A stretch of DNA of 64,000 nt, taken from NCBI GenBank assembly GCA_001557505.1, contig LSAX01000006.1, positions 1,488,001 through 1,552,000 on the forward strand, in the 5' to 3' direction. Below the pieces are notes generated by a model, which saw nothing but the letters and a program-made list of their open reading frames with translations, was not told where the DNA came from and ran no database searches. Made by a program: the position numbers and the translations under genes. Positions 59,884 to 64,000 of this stretch are shown here, piece after piece (position 1 is the stretch's first letter; every line of letters begins with the position of its first letter). Origin of the DNA: Reticulascus tulasneorum. Taxonomy: Eukaryota; Ascomycota; Sordariomycetes; Glomerellales; Reticulascaceae.

Positions 59884-60201
59884 TTTGTGCGAAAACTTGT
59901 TGGTATATCACAGGCAAACTTGGACACTCGATGCGCAGTTGAAATTTTGGGGACTTTTTTTGGTTCTGCCGTTAGTGGGAGAAGGCGGTGAGAAGAATTT
60001 ACAGCGGGGTGACCACTAGATCGGTGGGCGAAAAGTGGGTTGTCCATCCATGTGGGGTCCTCGATCAAGCCTCATGTGGCTGAGACCGGGGGGCATCAGT
60101 CGGAACCAGTAGGGCATGGCGGATTTCGCATTTAAACACCGACGGGTCATGCTGAGATCTAAACTTTGCACCGAACATCCAAGGCAGTCTCATCGACGAA
60201 A
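59884..60201. promoter_or_regulatory. Divergent promoter region of UTP14 and COX15
   Basis: These 318 nt must serve both genes. I recognise no specific factor motif with confidence. Confidence 0.45.
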
Positions 60202-61675
60202 ATGGCGTCCTTCGTGCCAGGACTACGAAGGCTAGCCTTACGGCCACCATCCTCGCCATTTATTTGTCGACAATGCCAGCGCCAGCAGCCACAATTGAGG
60301 TCCCCAAGTCGAATCGTCAACATCATACGATCGCGAAGCTACGCCGAGACCCGAGGGCACCGACCGATGAGCTCTCTCACCAGCACCATCACTGCGGAAC
60401 AAGCATCCATTGCTCAGAGAGCAAGCGCCAATACTACGAAGAGAGTGTTTCCGGAAACAAGCTCCAAGTCAGTGGCATATTGGCTTCTCGGCAGCGCGGC
60501 CAGCGTCTTCGGCATCGTCGTGTTTGGTGGTCTGACAAGGTTGACGGAATCTGGGTATGGAGCTCTATACTCGCCCCAAGTTTGAGGACATGATCTAACA
60601 GGACTATAGTCTAAGTATAACAGAATGGAAACCAGTCACAGGATCCCTTCCTCCCCTCTCGCAGGAGCATTGGGAGTGCGAATTCGAAAAGTATCGCGCC
60701 TCGCCGGAGTTCAAACTGCTCAACTCGTCGATGACTCTCGAGGAGTTCAAGAAGATTTACTTCATGGAGTGGACACACCGTCTCTGGGGCCGCGTCATCG
60801 GGATGTCCTTCGTCATCCCGACTCTATACTTCATCGCCCGAAGGCGAGTTTCCGCGAAAATGGCCGTCAACCTCGTCGGCATCTCTGCCTTGATTGGGTT
60901 TCAGGGGTTCATCGGCTGGTGGATGGTCAAGTCCGGGCTGAAGGATGATTTGTTCGCGCCGGGATCTCACCCGCGGGTATCGCAGTACCGTCTGACGGCC
61001 CATCTTGCGACTGCGTTTCTGTGCTATTCATGGATGCTCCTCACCGCACTGTCGATTCTTCGTACTCGCCGATTCGTTGCTGACCCAGCTGCCGCATCCA
61101 AAGTACTCGCGGCATTGCAAAACCCAACGATATCCACTTTCCGCAAATCCGTGTTCGGATTAACCGCCCTTGTCTCCACGACCATTTTATCTGGAGCTTT
61201 GGTAGCTGGCCTGGATGCTGGCCTCATCTACAACGAGTTTCCATACATGGGAAACGGTCTGACTCCGCCTTCCTCAGAACTATGGGATAAATTCTACTCC
61301 CGCGAAAATGATGGCTCGGATTTATGGTGGCGCAACATGCTTGAAAACCCAAGCACCGTTCAACTAGACCACAGAATCCTTGCTGTCTCTACCTTGTGCG
61401 CCATCCTGGCCCTCTTCGCCTATTCTCGCACTCGGAGAGTTTCAGCCGCATTGCCGAAGAACGCCAAGGCAGGGATGGTAGGCGTTGTTCATCTCGTCTT
61501 GTTGCAAGCCACGCTAGGAATCAGCACACTCATTTATATGGTCCCCGTACCACTGGCAGCCGCACATCAAGCGGGCAGCCTGGCTCTACTCACAGGAGTT
61601 TTGGTGCTTGGGCATCGGCTGCGTGTACCAAAATCTACATTGGCCATGCTTCAGAAAAGACTGAAGCAACAGTGA
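60202..61675 (+). CDS. COX15: Heme A synthase, mitochondrial inner membrane
   Basis: Cox15 oxidises the C8 methyl of heme O to the formyl group of heme A, needed by cytochrome c oxidase. Two exons, 60202-60554 and 60610-61675, give 472 residues. The first about 75 residues are basic and Ser/Arg-rich, a mitochondrial targeting sequence. The membrane core shows [46 protein letters not shown] (heme-ligand His in EWTHR), HLATAFLCYSWML (His), then in the second half LDHRILAVSTL and AAAHQAGSLAL (His in both). Eight hydrophobic helices fit the family. The 55-nt intron has a GTATGG donor. An extension upstream of MASFVPG is possible but lacks an ATG. Confidence 0.95.
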
Positions 61676-61943
61676 GCAAAACCGTACTGTAACAACACAT
61701 CTTATGACGATCTGAGGGGTGTAGAACAGTGTAGCGATATAAATCGTGCCCACACCTGCTATCAAGCATCTTTGTATCTTTGTCTTAAAAACACAGCTTT
61801 GTAATAGAACTCAACTCTAGACACTTTTGATCAATGCCATTATGTATGGCAAAGTATCCATGGAACTTGAATACGAGCAAACGAGCTAAACCTGCTTGGT
61901 CATATAATCCATGATATTCCCCTAAGCGCCACTAGCACAGGGA

Positions 61944-64000
61944 TTACTTGTGAGCTACACATCATGTATTAGCGCGTTTAACTCTTGAACGTGGTCGGTT
62001 GCCTTACCAATGCCTTCCACCGGTAGAGGCTCAATGCCAACTTCCTCGGCCGCAAGTTTCTCCTTCTTCTCTGGCTGCTCTTCCTTCATAAATGGGAATG
62101 CAAGAACTTCACGGATACTGCAGAAATTAGTTGCATGTCTTCATCTACGGCATGGTAATCTTACGTGTAGTTATCAGTCAAGAACATTACCAGCTACATT
62201 GGTTAGCGAAGTGCTGCATGGAAGTTGGAAATGGATATCCGTACTCTGTCAATACCCATGCCCCAACCACCAGTGGGTGGTAGACTAAACTATTGTTAGC
62301 AAAAGAACCGCTATGGAGAATCCTTCCCCGTCCTGATCCTGAAAGAGTGCCTCGGGAACCAAAGCCAAGACTAGATGGTAGTGAAAGACATTGTGATGCA
62401 TGACAGGCAGCGCTTGCTGCATCTAACTGCACCCTCCACAAGGGTGGCGAGTAGTTGAATTTGGGAGGTAAAGGAAGGATCTACGATGTTGGACACCATT
62501 TGTTATGGCCCTCAACATGGTACGCGAGAAGCCCCTCTCGGCCCTCAGAGTGTAAAACAGTATGGTCTTGCGAACTTACCCATATTCGAGCGAGGTGCAG
62601 AAGTTCTCATCAATCAGCTGGGCTTCGTCGTCTCCTTGATCCTTCTGACTCGCTTGCTGTAACCGAGTTAGCCCGAAGGACATGCCACTTTATGTTGTTG
62701 ACGTACCTCCTCGAAGCGTAGACGTTGATCAAAGGGATCTGTTTCACAGTTAGTTATTACAGCCATAAGCATAAGAATTTTATCGTATACTGACCGTTCA
62801 ACTCGGTCTAAATTGTAGATAGATTAGTACAGTAGTTATTCAAGTATGATTGGGTAAATTACATATGCGTTGACAATTTCCCTATGTGAAGGTTAATTAG
62901 CAAAAGATCAGTGATTGTATTTGGAATCAACTAGGACAATAACACAAAGTTCGGCAAGTTGATCAGCATTTGGAGCAAGGAAACTTACTTCTTGCATACA
63001 AAGGCCTCGAACCTTTCGCACAAACCCGGGATCGAACGATGGTACTTCGCAAGGGGGCTCATGACTTGCGGGTGTCCGAAAATGAAGCTTGGATTGACGC
63101 ATTGCTCTTCAATATATTCACCAACCTTCAACAAGATGTCAGTTTCAACCCACAAGTGACTAAAAGGGGCTTACTAACAAGCTTGTCGATCATACGAGCA
63201 TTTGTCAGAGGCGGGCTGCATTCTATACCCTGCTTCTTGAGGACAGATTTCAAAAACTCGTTTGTCTCTTTGGTGTGTAGTTGGTCTGCTGGTGGGAACG
63301 AGACCCCGCAAGCCTTTTCGAGCTCTGGAACTGTTGAAGAGTTAGCATTGTAATCCAATAATGGCAAATTCTCCCTTGAAAACGGCATACTCATTTCATA
63401 TCGCTTCCACGGCTTAGCCCAGTTGACGTTGTAAGTCTCCCCTGCTTGTGTATGAAAAACGGTCTCGTAGCTACCCGTGATGGCGTGGACAAGACCAGAA
63501 ACTAGGTCTTCAGTTGTTTCCATTACATCGTAAACATCCGCGTATGCCTCGTAGAATTCACATGTCGTGAACTCGGGGTTGTGAGTAAGATCGGCGCCTG
63601 ATCCAAGTCAGTAAAGAATGCCAAGAAGTGCATCATCCAGCAATTGTGTATGGTCTAACCTTCGTTTCTGAACTGTTTTCCAATTTCAAACACGCGGTTC
63701 AGACCACCCACCACGAGCATCTTGAGGTACAGCTCTGGCGCAACTCTCATAAACATGTTCTGGTCATACTCGTTGTGATAGGTGACGAAGGGCTTTGCCG
63801 TGGCTCCTCCCGCGATACTACTCAAGGTCGGAGTCTCCACTTCCGTGAAGTCTCGCTGGACGAAGAAGTTTCTAACGTAGTTGACGATCTTGGATCTTGT
63901 AATCATCACGTTTCGAGCCTTGTTATTCATGATAAGATCGAGATACCGCTTTCTGTCTTTGCAGGGACAAATGTTAGTAAGTACGATTAAGTGGTAGGAC
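61944..64000 (-). CDS. KRS1: Lysyl-tRNA synthetase, 3' part (partial)
   Basis: A class II aminoacyl-tRNA synthetase that charges tRNA-Lys, probably the cytosolic enzyme. The part in the window has eleven minus-strand exons: 63660-63956, 63179-63597, 62989-63125, 62863-62881, 62795-62807, 62707-62738, 62580-62656, 62245-62284, 62165-62193, 62008-62117, 61944-61954. Visible are motif 1/2 regions ([35 protein letters not shown]), the [16 protein letters not shown] block, [11 protein letters not shown], and motif 3 ([22 protein letters not shown]). The C-terminus is PVEGIAHK in my model: the last 11-nt exon follows a 53-nt intron with a CTAAT branch. Reading through that intron would instead give a short alternative tail. 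Exons of 13 and 19 nt are forced by phase. The 5' exons are outside the window; 63957-64000 is intron. Confidence 0.93.

Overview
The window is nuclear DNA of a filamentous ascomycete (Pezizomycotina, most likely a Sordariomycete and perhaps Hypocreales; the rank below Pezizomycotina is inference). The signs are short spliceosomal introns of about 50-120 nt with GTAAGT/GTGAGT-type donors and CTAAC/CTGAC-type branch sites, a PTH11-like seven-helix receptor, an Argonaute, a GH81 glucanase, and ordinary ascomycete housekeeping proteins. I rebuilt exon structures by hand from reading frame, splice consensus and family conservation. Each complete model below closes in frame, and together they contain about 59 introns.

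Layout. 1-872: 3' end of the farnesyltransferase beta subunit (RAM1). 873-9032: mostly non-coding, holding one small gene for a dsRNA-binding-domain-like protein (5750-6536). 9033-10330: GDP-mannose pyrophosphorylase, facing glycerol kinase (10930-12780, minus). 12781-18373: a sparse stretch with a PTH11-like membrane protein (15349-16690) and the phospholipid methyltransferase OPI3 (minus). 18746-22073: the rRNA methyltransferase NOP2 (10 exons). 22871-24557: RXT2 of the Rpd3L complex (minus), divergent from TRAPPC11 (25373-29163). 29276-30644: an alpha/beta hydrolase (minus), divergent from an OB-fold-like protein (31340-32428). 32618-34406: an MFS efflux transporter (minus). 36311-37939: an F-box protein (minus). 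38676-42051: Argonaute (minus). 43243-43773: a DRAP-type deaminase (minus). 44118-45082: a J-domain protein of the DNAJC9 type. 45652-46494: an STN1-like telomere capping protein. 47781-50865: a secreted GH81 endo-beta-1,3-glucanase. 54746-56559: a vacuolar-type Ca2+/H+ exchanger. 57078-59883: UTP14 (minus), divergent from COX15 (60202-61675). 61944-64000: the 3' part of lysyl-tRNA synthetase (minus).

Functional themes. Ribosome biogenesis (NOP2, UTP14), membrane and cell-wall metabolism (RAM1, GDP-mannose pyrophosphorylase, OPI3, TRAPPC11, GH81) and nucleic-acid control (Argonaute, the dsRBD-like protein, STN1-like, the OB-fold-like protein, RXT2) recur. I see no operon-like or secondary-metabolite cluster, no rRNA, no supportable tRNA, no CRISPR and no intact transposon.

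The most unusual signals are: an isolated small dsRBD-like protein in about 8 kb of otherwise empty DNA; introns with GC donors in at least two genes; an internally duplicated RGG tail on a slicer-competent Argonaute; in-frame minisatellites in GH81 and NOP2; a lysyl-tRNA synthetase gene with 11-, 13- and 19-nt exons; and a palindromic TACCTAGGTA word recurring between genes.
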